Positions 34,515-43,417 of a stretch of DNA of 64,000 bases are shown here, piece after piece. Made by a program: the position numbers and the translations under genes. Under the pieces are notes generated by a model. It did no database searches, was not told the origin of the DNA, and saw nothing but the letters and a program-made list of their open reading frames with translations. Every line of letters starts with the position of its first letter. Position 1 is the first letter of the stretch. The stretch comes from Planctomycetaceae bacterium (lineage in GTDB: Bacteria > Planctomycetota > UBA1135 > GCA-002686595): contig WYBT01000009.1 in assembly GCA_011525785.1 (NCBI GenBank), positions 35,830 to 99,829 of the forward strand. Direction: 5' to 3'.

Positions 34515-36224
34515 ATGCGCTTCGCGTCGTTTTCGGTGAGCGCCTGCGCGCTACTCGCGCCCTTCGCCGCGGCCCAGGACAAGGCGGCTACGCGCGCCGA
34601 GCTGTTCGACCTGGACGCCCAGTACGTCGCCGCTCGCGCCCAAGGACAAGGCCCCGCCGAACTCGAGCCGTTGCTCCTGCGCCAGAGCCAGTTGCGCGAG
34701 CGACTGGGCGGCGGCGATCCCGCGCTCGAGGCGCGCGCGTCGGGCGTGCTGCCCAACTCACTCGAGCTCGACGGCGCTCCGGCCGCGAGCGTGACCCCGC
34801 GCGCCGCAACGCCGCTGCCGCCCGGCTCGAGCGGAGCACTCGTCTCGTTCACGCGCAGCCCGAACCTCGCCATCGTCGACGGCGGGATGGTCTCGGACAC
34901 GCGGGTCGTGAGCGGAGTGGGCTCGTATCTGTGGGACATCGATCTGTACCTCGACATCAGCCACACCTGGTGCGGCGACCTCGAGCTGTTCCTCGTCGCA
35001 CCGTCCGGCAAGCGCGTGACGATCGTCACCGACGTGGGCGAAGGCCTGGTCGACATCTTCCGCGGCACGCTGTTCGACGACTCGCCCGATGCGCCGGCCT
35101 GGGCCTACCCGCACTTCAGCGGCTTCGCCTCGCCCTCGCTCAACCCCGAGGGCGCGTTGCACTGGCTCGCGGGCGAGAACCCCAACGGGACCTGGACGCT
35201 TCAAGTTCGCGACGACGCGCTCGACGACGTCGGCGTGCTGCACCAGTGGCGGCTCGACATCACGGCGCTCGCGACGCCGCCGACGCTCGGCAACGCGCCG
35301 GTCGTGTTCAGCAACACCAGCGCCACGCCGATCCCCGACTTCACGACCACCAGCAGCACCATCACTGTCGCGGGGCAAGGCGCCGTGCTCGCCGAAGCGC
35401 GCCTGTTCGTGAACTTCACGCACACCTGGAACGCGGACGTGCGCTTCGATCTCGTGAGCCCCAGCGGCCGCCGCGCGCGCATCAGCACCTTCAACGGCGG
35501 ATCGTTCGACAACGTCTTCGCCGGGACGAGCATTTTCGACGTGATGGGACGGCTCGCGCCGACGCCCAATCCGCTCTTCGATCAACCGATCGAGAGCTAT
35601 CCGTTCAGCAACAACGTCGCGGCCGTGCAGGCGCAGCCCGAGGGCTCGCTGACCTCGTTCCTGGGCGAGGATCCCAACGGAGTCTGGCGGCTCGAGCTGG
35701 TCGACACGGTCGGCGGCTTCACCGGCACGCTCGTACGCTGGGACCTGTCGATCTCGACCTACCCGCCGTTCGTGCCGCCGCCGGTCCCGTTCTGTCCGGG
35801 TGTCGGCCCCACGGCGGGCGGCTGCACGCCCACCATCAGCGCGACGGCCAACCCGCTCGTGTCGCACTCGAACGTGTGCGTGATCACGGCCGCGAACATC
35901 GACGGCGAGCGCAGCGGAATCCTGTTCTACGGCGCGAGCGGGCCGACGCTGAAGAACTGGTGCGCCGCTGGCGGCGGCAACAGCAAGCTGTGCGTCGACG
36001 CCCCCTCGCAGCGCACGGGCGCGCAGAGCAGCGGCGGCACTGCTGGTCAGTGCAACGGGACGCTGGTGCTCGACTGGAACCTGTACCAGTTGAACCACCC
36101 CGCTGCGCTGGGCAACCCCTGGCTGGTCGGCTCGCAGGCGCACATCCAGGGCTGGTTCCGCTCGCCCGCCGATTGCAAGACAACGTTCCTCACGCCGGCC
36201 GTCGAGTTCACGTACTACCCGTGA
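34515..36224 (+). CDS. Secreted protein with two P-domain-like modules and SYCTA-type terminal domain
   Basis: 569 residues with signal peptide MRFASFSVSACALLAPFAAA. A helical stretch of about 50 residues follows the signal. Two P-domain-like modules come next, at about 115-255 and 265-415: ISHTWCGDLELFLVAPSGKR ... LAGENPNGTWTLQVRDD and FTHTWNADVRFDLVSPSGRR ... LGEDPNGVWRLELVD. The last 145 residues are a divergent copy of the shared domain (PFCPGVGPTAGGC, GILFYGASG, TPAVEFTYYP). Architecture is close to the P-domain protein at 1941-3827 but lacks its fn3-like module, so the two are paralogues. Extracellular. Confidence 0.88.
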   Translation: MRFASFSVSACALLAPFAAAQDKAATRAELFDLDAQYVAARAQGQGPAELEPLLLRQSQLRERLGGGDPALEARASGVLPNSLELDGAPAASVTPRAATPLPPGSSGALVSFTRSPNLAIVDGGMVSDTRVVSGVGSYLWDIDLYLDISHTWCGDLELFLVAPSGKRVTIVTDVGEGLVDIFRGTLFDDSPDAPAWAYPHFSGFASPSLNPEGALHWLAGENPNGTWTLQVRDDALDDVGVLHQWRLDITALATPPTLGNAPVVFSNTSATPIPDFTTTSSTITVAGQGAVLAEARLFVNFTHTWNADVRFDLVSPSGRRARISTFNGGSFDNVFAGTSIFDVMGRLAPTPNPLFDQPIESYPFSNNVAAVQAQPEGSLTSFLGEDPNGVWRLELVDTVGGFTGTLVRWDLSISTYPPFVPPPVPFCPGVGPTAGGCTPTISATANPLVSHSNVCVITAANIDGERSGILFYGASGPTLKNWCAAGGGNSKLCVDAPSQRTGAQSSGGTAGQCNGTLVLDWNLYQLNHPAALGNPWLVGSQAHIQGWFRSPADCKTTFLTPAVEFTYYP

Positions 36225-36267
36225 CGCGGGGCTCCACTCTTGACCGCTCGCGCGTCGACGAACTAGC

Positions 36268-36741
36268 ATGCCTCGCCCCATGACCCGCCTCACCCGCACG
36301 ATTCGAGCGCTGATCCTCGCGCTCGTGCTGCCGGCCCTGCTCGTGCCGAGCGGTTGGTCGGCGCGGTTGTGCCTGTGCGGCTGGGACGCGCCCGAAGCGG
36401 CGGAGAGCTGCTGCGAGGCGCCGGAGAGGGAGCTCGAGAGCAACGAAGGCTTCGAATCGTGCTGTGCGGACAAGCGCGACGAAGAGCGCACTCCGCTCGC
36501 GGCCGAACCTTCGGGCTGCGGCGCTGGCGCCTGTGGCGACTGCTGCCAACTGGTCGAGTCCGAGGGCGTGGAGCTGGTCTTCGCCAGCCCCCTGCAAGTG
36601 GCCGTACCGGCCGCGGCCTTCGCCTGCGACCTCGAATCGAACGATGACGTCGAGCCGCGCGCCGTGAGCCGCATCGCGCGCGCCTGCACGCACTCGCTCG
36701 CGCCGCCACGGGCGAGCACTCCGCTCCCGCTGCGCATCTAA
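36268..36741 (+). CDS. Cys-rich exported protein ahead of the efflux genes
   Basis: 157 residues with an N-terminal signal or membrane segment (IRALILALVLPALLVPSGWS). It carries 12 cysteines, many as pairs: LCLCGW, SCCEAP, SCCADK, CGAGACGDCC. No family was recognised. The Cys pairs resemble metal-binding sites, and the gene directly precedes a TolC/HlyD/ABC efflux set (gap about 100 bases), so a periplasmic metal-sensing or -buffering role is a reasonable guess. A second ATG at 36280 is an alternative start. Confidence 0.7.
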   Translation: MPRPMTRLTRTIRALILALVLPALLVPSGWSARLCLCGWDAPEAAESCCEAPERELESNEGFESCCADKRDEERTPLAAEPSGCGAGACGDCCQLVESEGVELVFASPLQVAVPAAAFACDLESNDDVEPRAVSRIARACTHSLAPPRASTPLPLRI

Positions 36742-36837
36742 CTCGCGCTCCGCGTTGGCGTGCGGCCGACGGGAGAGCGCAGACGCTCTGCGACGGCCGC
36801 TGGGACGAGACGTTCGGTCCTTCGTCGCGGAGTCGTC

Positions 36838-38280
36838 ATGGTGTCTTTGCTCAGGTGGCGCGAGTCCCGCCACCGGCGCGCAAGTCGCGCGCTGTCCTGG
36901 ACTCTCGTGTGTGTCGCTGCGAGCGCGTGCTCGAGCCTGTTTGCGAGCGCATGCTCGACGCCGGCGCGCCTCTCGATCGGTGATGGCGAGCTGATCGCCG
37001 CCGCCGACGCGCGCAGCAGCGTCGAAGACGTCGCGCGCGCGCTCGAGCTCGCTGACCTGGGCCCGCTGGCGGTCCCGATCCCCGCCGCGCCGAGCGAAGT
37101 GCGCCCCGACCAGGCCGAGTTCTGGCACGCGGCGGCCTTCGCCTGGAATCCGCAGTTGCGCGCGCTGCGCCGGCGCGTGCGCGAGCTGCGCGAGGCCTCG
37201 CGCTCCGCGGGCCAACCGACCGCGCTGATGGGCCAGGGCATGGTGCTGGACGCCAGCGACCCGCGCGAGGAACTCGAGTTCCAGATCATGGCCGACGTGT
37301 TCGGCCTGCTGGGCCTTGGGCCTTCCGCAGCCGCGCGCGAGCTCGCACAAGCGCAGAGCCGCGCCGCGTTCGGGCAACTGGAGGCGCGCGTGTGGTCGCT
37401 GCGCTTCGAAGTCGACCGCGCGCGCGTCGAGCTGGCGGCTGCGCGCTCGCTCGAAGCGGCGATGACGAGCCTGTACGCCGAAGCGTCGCAGATGCTGCCG
37501 CGCATCCAGATCCTCGCGCGCCGCGGCTGGATCGGCGTGGGCATGGCCGAGGGCGCGCTCGCGGCGCTGCACATGGTCGAGCACCGCCAGACCATGGCGC
37601 GCACCGACGTCGCGCGCATGCAGGCCGAGCTGGCCGAGCTGTGCGGCCTGGAGCTCGCGCATCCCGCGCTCGACGAGCTGGCGGGCGGCGTGATCGATCG
37701 CTTCAGGCCCGACGAGATCGAATTCGTCGAGCCCAGCGCGCAGGAGCTGCTCGACAACCTCCCGCGGCTGCGCGCGATGAAGCTCGAGCTCGCCATGGCC
37801 GAGGCCGAGCTGCAGCGCGAGGCGCGCGAGCGCTGGCCGATGCTGCGCGCCGGACCGCGCGTGGTCTCGATGCCCGGCGAGTTCTTCATCGGGCCGATGT
37901 TCGGCATCGACATTCCGTTCCCCGGCGCGCTCGAGGGACGCATCGCGGCCGCGCGCGAGCGACGCGACAGCGCGCTCGAAGCGCTCGAAGGCGAGCTGGT
38001 GATGGCGCGCAGCCGCGTCGAGCGCGCCGCGCGGCTGTGGGAGCAGCTCCTGCTCCAACGCGACGAGCACGCGCCCGACGCGGACCGCTCGGTGGCGCGA
38101 ATGCTCGACGCGGCGCGCGCGGAGTTCATGGTCGACCCGGCGATGCTCGAGCGCTGGTCGCGCGCGCTGACGGAGCGCATGGACAGCTTGACGGCGCTGG
38201 TGCGGGCGCGCGCGGACCTCGTGCGCGCGTGGCTCGATTGGCAAGAGGCCTGCGGGCCGCGTTCGGAGGAACAGTCGTGA
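36838..38280 (+). CDS. TolC-family outer-membrane efflux lipoprotein
   Basis: 480 residues from ATG 36838. A lipobox is visible (CVAASAC). The rest is almost wholly helical coiled coil as in TolC-type channels: AFAWNPQLRALRRRVRELRE opens the first long hairpin, and LPRLRAMKLELAMAEAELQR opens the second, structurally repeated half. Its stop overlaps the GTG of the adaptor gene by four bases (GTGA), so the proteins are made as a set. It should form the outer-membrane duct of the ABC exporter encoded next. Confidence 0.88.
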   Translation: MVSLLRWRESRHRRASRALSWTLVCVAASACSSLFASACSTPARLSIGDGELIAAADARSSVEDVARALELADLGPLAVPIPAAPSEVRPDQAEFWHAAAFAWNPQLRALRRRVRELREASRSAGQPTALMGQGMVLDASDPREELEFQIMADVFGLLGLGPSAAARELAQAQSRAAFGQLEARVWSLRFEVDRARVELAAARSLEAAMTSLYAEASQMLPRIQILARRGWIGVGMAEGALAALHMVEHRQTMARTDVARMQAELAELCGLELAHPALDELAGGVIDRFRPDEIEFVEPSAQELLDNLPRLRAMKLELAMAEAELQREARERWPMLRAGPRVVSMPGEFFIGPMFGIDIPFPGALEGRIAAARERRDSALEALEGELVMARSRVERAARLWEQLLLQRDEHAPDADRSVARMLDAARAEFMVDPAMLERWSRALTERMDSLTALVRARADLVRAWLDWQEACGPRSEEQS

Positions 38281-39770
38281 GCCAGGTCCAAGCCGACATC
38301 GATCTCTCGGCGCTCTCGCGCACTTCGCCGACGTTGCCGCCGCCCAAGCGCAGCAAGCTGCGTTACCTCGTGCCGCTCGCGATCCTGGGCGCGTTCCTGG
38401 CCGTGCTCGCGTCCACGCTCGGCGAGCTGTGGCGCGGCGCGGTCGAAGTGACGCTCGTGCGCCCGCAGGTCGTCGACGCTTCGAGCACGGCTTCGGCTGG
38501 AACGCCGCTGTTCCAGGCCGCGGGTTGGATCGAGCCCGATCCGTTCCCGATCGAAGTCACCGCGCTCGCGCCGGGCGTGGTGCGCGAGATGCTCGTGCAG
38601 CAGTCCGACGCAGTCGAAGCGGGCCAGGTCGTCGCGCGCTTGATCGAGCGCGATGCGCAGCTCGCGTGCGACAGCGCCGAGGCAATGCTGGCGCAGGCCG
38701 TGGCCGAGGTCGCGCGCGCCGAGGCGGAGCTTGCTGCGGCGCAGACGAGCTTCGAAGCGGCGCTGGCCGTGACCGAAGGCGCAGCCAAGGCTCGCGCGAA
38801 GCTCGAGGGCAAGCTCGCCGAAGCGCGCCACCGCGAGCAGTCGGTCGCCGGCGGCGAGGCGCAAGTGCGAGCCGCCGAGGCCGAACTGGGCCTGCAGCGC
38901 GAACTCGCGGCCGCGGGCGCGACCGGGCCGCGGCAGGTCGAACTCGCCGAGGCGATGCTCGCTGAACGCGAAGCGGCGCTCGAGGTGATGCGCGCGGACG
39001 CCGCGCTGGCGCAGGCCGAAGCGCGAATGGCGCAAGCCGAGGACGAGCGCGCGCAACGCGAGCTCGAGCTGCGCATCGAGGATCGCCAGCGACTCGACAC
39101 GGCGCGCGCCATGCTCGCCGCCGCGCGCGCGAACGAAGCTGCAGTGCGCGTCACGTGCGACGAGGCGCAGTTGCGGCTGGAGCGCATGCAGATCAAGGCG
39201 CCGGCGCGCGGCGTCGTGCTCGAGCGCCTCGCGAACGCCGGAACCGCGCTCGACGGCGAGCGCACGCTGGTGTGCACGCTCTACGACCCCGCGTCGATGC
39301 GCGTGCGCGTCGACGTGCCGCAGGGCGAGGTCTCCAAGGTCGGCGTCGGCATGCGCGTCGAAGTGCTGGCCGATTCGCGCAGCGGAAAGCCCTATCGCGG
39401 CGAGGTGATCCGGCTGGTGCACAAGGCCGACATCCAGAAGGTCACGCTGCAAGTCCACGTGCGCCTCGAGGACGCCGACGAGCTCCTGCGCCCCGAAATG
39501 CTGGTGCAGGCGCGCTTCCTCGCGCGCGGCGGCGCGCAGGCGAGCAGCGGGACGAGCATCGTGCTCGTGCCCGCGCGGCTGATCGAGAACGGCAGCGTGT
39601 GGGTCGTCGACGGCGCGTCGCGCACGGCGCTGCGGCGCACGGTGGAGCGCGGCGCAACGCGCGGCGAGCTGGTCGAGGTGCTCTCGGGCGTCAACGCCTC
39701 GGACAAGTTGATCGACGAGGGTCGCGCGCAACTGACGGAAGGAGCGCGGCTGAACATCCGCGGGGAGTAG
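38277..39770 (+). CDS. HlyD-type periplasmic adaptor of an ABC exporter
   Basis: 497 residues from GTG 38277, overlapping the TolC gene stop. One N-terminal membrane helix (RYLVPLAILGAFLAVLASTL). The first lipoyl half follows (VTALAPGVVREMLVQQSDAV ... VVARLIERDAQLA), then an alpha-helical hairpin of about 170 residues rich in AEAEL heptads. The second lipoyl half (IKAPARGVVLERLANAGTAL) and beta-barrel (VRVDVPQGEVSKVGVGMRVE) complete it. It would join the FtsX-type permeases to the TolC channel. The arrangement is like DevB or MacA systems. Confidence 0.92.
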   Translation: MSQVQADIDLSALSRTSPTLPPPKRSKLRYLVPLAILGAFLAVLASTLGELWRGAVEVTLVRPQVVDASSTASAGTPLFQAAGWIEPDPFPIEVTALAPGVVREMLVQQSDAVEAGQVVARLIERDAQLACDSAEAMLAQAVAEVARAEAELAAAQTSFEAALAVTEGAAKARAKLEGKLAEARHREQSVAGGEAQVRAAEAELGLQRELAAAGATGPRQVELAEAMLAEREAALEVMRADAALAQAEARMAQAEDERAQRELELRIEDRQRLDTARAMLAAARANEAAVRVTCDEAQLRLERMQIKAPARGVVLERLANAGTALDGERTLVCTLYDPASMRVRVDVPQGEVSKVGVGMRVEVLADSRSGKPYRGEVIRLVHKADIQKVTLQVHVRLEDADELLRPEMLVQARFLARGGAQASSGTSIVLVPARLIENGSVWVVDGASRTALRRTVERGATRGELVEVLSGVNASDKLIDEGRAQLTEGARLNIRGE

Positions 39771-39773
39771 CAC

Positions 39774-40466
39774 ATGGCCTTCATCGAGCTGCGCAACATC
39801 ACCAAGACCTACACCAAGGGCGAGCACGTCGTCACGCCCCTGGCGGACGTGTCGCTCGACATCGCGCAAGGCGCGTTCTGCGTGCTGCTGGGGCCCTCGG
39901 GATCCGGCAAGACCACGTTGATGAACCTGATCGCGGCGATCGACCGCGCCGATCGCGGCGAGCTGCGTGTCGCCGGCGCCGACCTGATGAGCATGGGCTC
40001 GGGCGCGCTCGCGGACTGGCGCGCGCAGCACGTCGGCTACATCTTCCAGCAGTCGAACCTCGTGCCGGTGCTGACCGCCTACGAGAACGTCGAACTGCCG
40101 CTGTGGCTCATGCCGCTGTCGGCCGCCGAACGCCACAAGCGCGTGAGCCTCGCGCTCGCGGCCGTCGGACTCACCGATCGCGCCGAGCACCTGCCCAAGC
40201 AGCTCTCGGGCGGCCAGGAGCAGCGCGTCGCGATCGCGCGCGCGATCGTCGCCGACCCGCCGCTGCTGGTGGCCGACGAGCCGACCGGCAACCTCGACCA
40301 CGACTCCGCGAACGGCGTGCTGACCTTGCTCGACCGACTCAACCGCGAGCGCGGCAAGACGGTCGTGATGGTGACGCACGATCCGCGCGCGGCGGAGCAC
40401 GGCACGCGGCGCTTCGCGCTCGACAAGGGCGTGCTGAGCGAGCTGAGCAAAGGAGCCACGCGATGA
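39774..40466 (+). CDS. ABC transporter ATPase, LolD/MacB/DevA type
   Basis: 230 residues, complete nucleotide-binding domain: Walker A GPSGSGKTT at 40-48, Q-loop in YIFQQSNLVPVLTAYENVEL, signature LSGGQEQRVAIARA, Walker B LLVADEPTGNLD, H-loop MVTHDPRAAEHGTRRFAL. It lies 3 bases after the adaptor gene and its stop overlaps the next permease ATG (ATGA). This class drives mechanotransmission by FtsX-fold permeases rather than classical transport through the membrane. Confidence 0.96.
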   Translation: MAFIELRNITKTYTKGEHVVTPLADVSLDIAQGAFCVLLGPSGSGKTTLMNLIAAIDRADRGELRVAGADLMSMGSGALADWRAQHVGYIFQQSNLVPVLTAYENVELPLWLMPLSAAERHKRVSLALAAVGLTDRAEHLPKQLSGGQEQRVAIARAIVADPPLLVADEPTGNLDHDSANGVLTLLDRLNRERGKTVVMVTHDPRAAEHGTRRFALDKGVLSELSKGATR

Positions 40467-41605
40467 AGCTCGCCAAGCTCACGATCAAGAACCTGCGCCG
40501 GCGGCCGATGCGCACGGCGCTGACGTTGGCCGGAGTGGCCTGCGCGATGCTGCTGCTCGTGCTCGTCGAGAGCCTCAGCGGCGGCCTCGACCGCGCGCTG
40601 AGCGGCTCGGAAGCGGCGCGCACGCTGATCGTCTACCGCCTCAACCGCTACTGCCCGCAGACCTCGTTCCTCCCCGAGTACTACGAGCAGCAGATCGCCA
40701 AGCTCGACGGCGTCGAGAGCGTGCTGCCGGTCAAGATCTACCTCAACAACTGCCGCGCGAGCCTCGACATCGTGTCGTTCAACGGCGTGCCGGCGGAGAA
40801 GCTCGCCGGCTCGCGCAACATCGAGCTGCTCGAGGGCGACTACGAGCGCTTCGTGCGCGAGCGCGACGCCGCTCTGGTCGGGCGCGCCTTCGCGGAGCGC
40901 AAGGGCGTGCGCGTCGGCGAGACCTTCCGCTTTGGCAACATCGACGTGAAGGTCGCGGGCGTGTTCGGCTCGAGCGAACCGGTCGAGGAGGGCGTGATCC
41001 TCACGCACCTCGAGTTCCTGCAGCGCTCGGGGCCGGTCAACAAGCTCGGCACGGTCACGCAGTTCGAGGTCAAGGTCGCGGACGCCTCGCGCGCCAAGGA
41101 GATCGCCGCGCGCATCGACGAGCTGTTCCGCACCGGTCCGGAGCCGACCGACACGCGGCCGCGCATCCTGTTCCTCGAGAACGCCACGCGCGACCTGCGC
41201 GAGATCCTGCGCTTCGCGCGCCTGCTGGGACTGGCCTGCGTCGTCGTAGTGCTCGCGCTCGTCGGCAACACGGTCGTGATGAGCGTGCAGGAGCGCGTGC
41301 GCGAGTTCGGCGTGTTCCGCACGCTGGGCTTCCACGAGCACCACATCGCGGTGCTGGTGATCGGCGAGGCGCTCGCGCTGGCGCTCGTCGGCGGGCTCGC
41401 GGGACTTGCCGCTGCGCTGGCGGTGGTGCGCTTCTCGGCGCTGACCATCGGCGCGGAAGGCGTGCCCGTCGCGTTTTCGACCGAGCCGGAGATCGCGCTG
41501 CGCGGACTGCTCCTGGCCGCGGTGACCGGACTCGCGGCCGGGCTCTATCCCGCGCTGCGCAGCTCGCGCCTGCAGATCGTCGAGAGCTTGAGGGCCGCTG
41601 CATGA
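40463..41605 (+). CDS. ABC transporter permease, FtsX/MacB fold (first of two)
   Basis: 380 residues. TM1 near residues 15-40 (RTALTLAGVACAMLLLVLVE), a periplasmic MacB-PCD-type domain (about 45-250; LDGVESVLPVKIYLNNCRAS, KVAGVFGSSEPVEEGVILTH), then three C-terminal helices (LLGLACVVVVLALVGNTVVM, VIGEALALALVGGLAGLAAA, GLLLAAVTGLAAGLYPA). The FRTLGFHEHHIAVLVIGE coupling motif contacts the ATPase. Overlaps both neighbours by four bases. Its resemblance to DevC-type permeases is noted; cargo unknown. Confidence 0.93.
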   Translation: MKLAKLTIKNLRRRPMRTALTLAGVACAMLLLVLVESLSGGLDRALSGSEAARTLIVYRLNRYCPQTSFLPEYYEQQIAKLDGVESVLPVKIYLNNCRASLDIVSFNGVPAEKLAGSRNIELLEGDYERFVRERDAALVGRAFAERKGVRVGETFRFGNIDVKVAGVFGSSEPVEEGVILTHLEFLQRSGPVNKLGTVTQFEVKVADASRAKEIAARIDELFRTGPEPTDTRPRILFLENATRDLREILRFARLLGLACVVVVLALVGNTVVMSVQERVREFGVFRTLGFHEHHIAVLVIGEALALALVGGLAGLAAALAVVRFSALTIGAEGVPVAFSTEPEIALRGLLLAAVTGLAAGLYPALRSSRLQIVESLRAAA

Positions 41606-42780
41606 GTCGCGCGCTGCCCTTCGACTACGCGCTGCGCAATCTGGGTCGACGCCCGCTGCGCACGGCGCTCACGGCGCTGTCGAGCGCGCTGGTCGCCGCC
41701 TTGCTCGTCGCCACGAGCGCCTTCGTGCGCGGACTCGACTCGACCTTCTCCGGCGCGGCGCAGGCCGACACCGCGATCCTGCTCTCGAGCGTGGCCGAGC
41801 GCGACGTCGTGCGCTCGACGGTGAGCGCGGGCCTCGACGAACTCGTCGCGGCCTCGGTGCCGGGCATCCGGCGCTTCGGCGACACGCCCGCGATCTCCTC
41901 GGAGATCCACATGGGCGCGACGCTGCGACTCGGCGCGGGCCCCGACTCCCCGGGCGAGCGGACCTACGCGGGCTTCGTGCGCGGCGTCACCGAGCGCGCG
42001 TTCCTGGTGCACGACGCGGTCACGCTCACCGCGGGCCGGCCGCCGCGCACCGGCGAAGTGATCGTCGGCGCGCTCGTCGCCAAGCAGTTCGGGATCGAGC
42101 CGGCGCGGCTGGCGCTGGGCCAGAAGGTTCGCTTCGAAGGCGCGGAGTTCACGATCAGCGGCCACTTCGCGGCGCCGGGCACGACCATCGAGGCCGAGCT
42201 GTGGACGCCGCTCGCGGAGCTGCGCGGCCTGACCAAGCGCGACGACAGCTCGGTGAGCTTCGTGCGCATGGAGACGCCCGGCGACTTCGGCGATCTCGAG
42301 CTGTTCGCGCGCCGTCGGCTGGACCTCGAGCTCGTCGTGATCCCCACCGCGACCTACTACCGCGAGCTGTCCGACTACTTCGCGCCGATCCGCGCACTGG
42401 CCTGGGCGATGGCGACGCTGATCGTCGCCGGAGCGCTGTTCGGCGGCGCCAACACGCTCAACGCCGCGGTGCAGGACCGTCTGCGCGAGCTCGCTGCGCT
42501 GCGCGCCATGGGCTACGGCGGGTTCGCGATCGTGCGCTCGCTCTCGCAGGAGTCGCTGCTCATCGCCGCCAGCGGCGGAGTGCTCGGGCTGGTGCTCGCG
42601 CGACTGTTCGTCGCGGGCAACGCCGTGAGCATCGCCATGAGCGCGTTTGCTCTGCGCGTCGACGCCATCAGCGTGCTGGTGGGCTTCGGCGGCGCGCTCC
42701 TGCTCGGAATCCTCGGCACGGCGCCGGCCGCGGCGCGCGTGATGCGACTGTCCATCGCGGCCGCACTCAAGGAACCCTGA
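41602..42780 (+). CDS. ABC transporter permease, FtsX/MacB fold (second of two)
   Basis: 392 residues with the same plan as the preceding gene but low sequence similarity: TM1 RTALTALSSALVAALLVATS, periplasmic domain (about 45-260), then MATLIVAGALFGGANTLNAA, ELAALRAMGYGGFAIVRSLS (coupling motif) and two final helices. Two different permeases with one ATPase point to a heterodimeric exporter. The lipoprotein gene begins 16 bases after the stop. Confidence 0.93.
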   Translation: MSRALPFDYALRNLGRRPLRTALTALSSALVAALLVATSAFVRGLDSTFSGAAQADTAILLSSVAERDVVRSTVSAGLDELVAASVPGIRRFGDTPAISSEIHMGATLRLGAGPDSPGERTYAGFVRGVTERAFLVHDAVTLTAGRPPRTGEVIVGALVAKQFGIEPARLALGQKVRFEGAEFTISGHFAAPGTTIEAELWTPLAELRGLTKRDDSSVSFVRMETPGDFGDLELFARRRLDLELVVIPTATYYRELSDYFAPIRALAWAMATLIVAGALFGGANTLNAAVQDRLRELAALRAMGYGGFAIVRSLSQESLLIAASGGVLGLVLARLFVAGNAVSIAMSAFALRVDAISVLVGFGGALLLGILGTAPAAARVMRLSIAAALKEP

Positions 42781-42796
42781 CCTCCGCTACTCGACC

Positions 42797-43315
42797 ATGA
42801 ACACACTCTCCCTCGCCGGCGCGCTCGCTCTCGCGCTCCTTACGTTCGCCTGCTCCAACGACGCGGCCCCGCCGGCGCCGAGCGGCCCGCTCAGCTCGTT
42901 CGTCGCTCCGCTCGCGCCTCCCGAGGCCACGGCAGTGCTGGCGGCGCGCAAGGGCGCGGCCGCGGGCAACTCCATCACGCTCGTCGGCCGCGCCAAGGAC
43001 TTCGTCGGCGGCCGCGCTGCCTTCACGTTGATCGACTCATCGCTGCGCGCCTGTTCGGACGAAGGCGATCCGATGGAGGGCTCGTGCGAGACGCCCTGGG
43101 ACTACTGCTGCATCGACCCCGAAGAGGTCTCCGCCGCCTGCGCCACGGTCGAGCTGCGCGACGCGCAGGGCGTGATCAAGTCCGATGTGAAGGGCCTCGC
43201 TGGCCTCGATCATCTCGACACGGTCTTCGCGACCGGCGTGGTCGAGAAGGACGCCGCCGGCAACTTCACGCTCGTCGCCAAGAGCCTGCACGTGCGCAAG
43301 GCCGCGTCGAAGTAG
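42797..43315 (+). CDS. Lipoprotein with conserved Cys cluster, last gene of the exporter operon
   Basis: 172 residues with a lipoprotein signal (MNTLSLAGALALALLTFAC). The mature part has an OB-like beta region (ITLVGRAKDFVGGRAAFTLI, LDHLDTVFATGVVEKDAAGN) interrupted by a Cys-rich loop GSCETPWDYCCIDPEEVSAA. Family not named; I recall similar loops (PWDYCC) in other Planctomycete proteins. The Cys-Cys and nearby acidic residues could bind a metal ion. Position at the end of the exporter operon suggests it works with the pump. The stop is followed, 3 bases later, by copy 2 of the 81-bp palindromic repeat. Confidence 0.75.
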   Translation: MNTLSLAGALALALLTFACSNDAAPPAPSGPLSSFVAPLAPPEATAVLAARKGAAAGNSITLVGRAKDFVGGRAAFTLIDSSLRACSDEGDPMEGSCETPWDYCCIDPEEVSAACATVELRDAQGVIKSDVKGLAGLDHLDTVFATGVVEKDAAGNFTLVAKSLHVRKAASK

Positions 43316-43318
43316 TCG

Positions 43319-43399
43319 TTCAGCGCAGCCTTCATGCCGCATCGAATGGGCGTGTCGGCCAGAGCGCCAACACGCCCCGCGGAATTCGGCGGCGCTGAG
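43319..43399 (+). repeat. 81-bp palindromic dispersed repeat, copy 2
   Basis: Outer arms TTCAGCGCAGCC (43319-43330) and GGCGGCGCTGAG (43388-43399) pair over 10 of 12 positions. Inner GGGCGTGT / ACACGCCC (43348-43355, 43370-43377) is perfect. It aligns without gaps to copy 1 (24321-24401, minus strand) with roughly a dozen differences; one outer-arm base pair is changed on both sides (T-A to C-G). It begins 4 bases after the lipoprotein stop, in that gene's sense direction, the same setting as copy 1. Confidence 0.85.
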
Positions 43400-43417
43400 C
43401 TGGTGGTTTCGTCGCCA

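Noticed and set aside
36738..40400. Minus-strand open frame of about 1220 codons
   Set aside because: Antisense to the TolC, HlyD and ABC ATPase genes, whose motifs are complete; a shadow.
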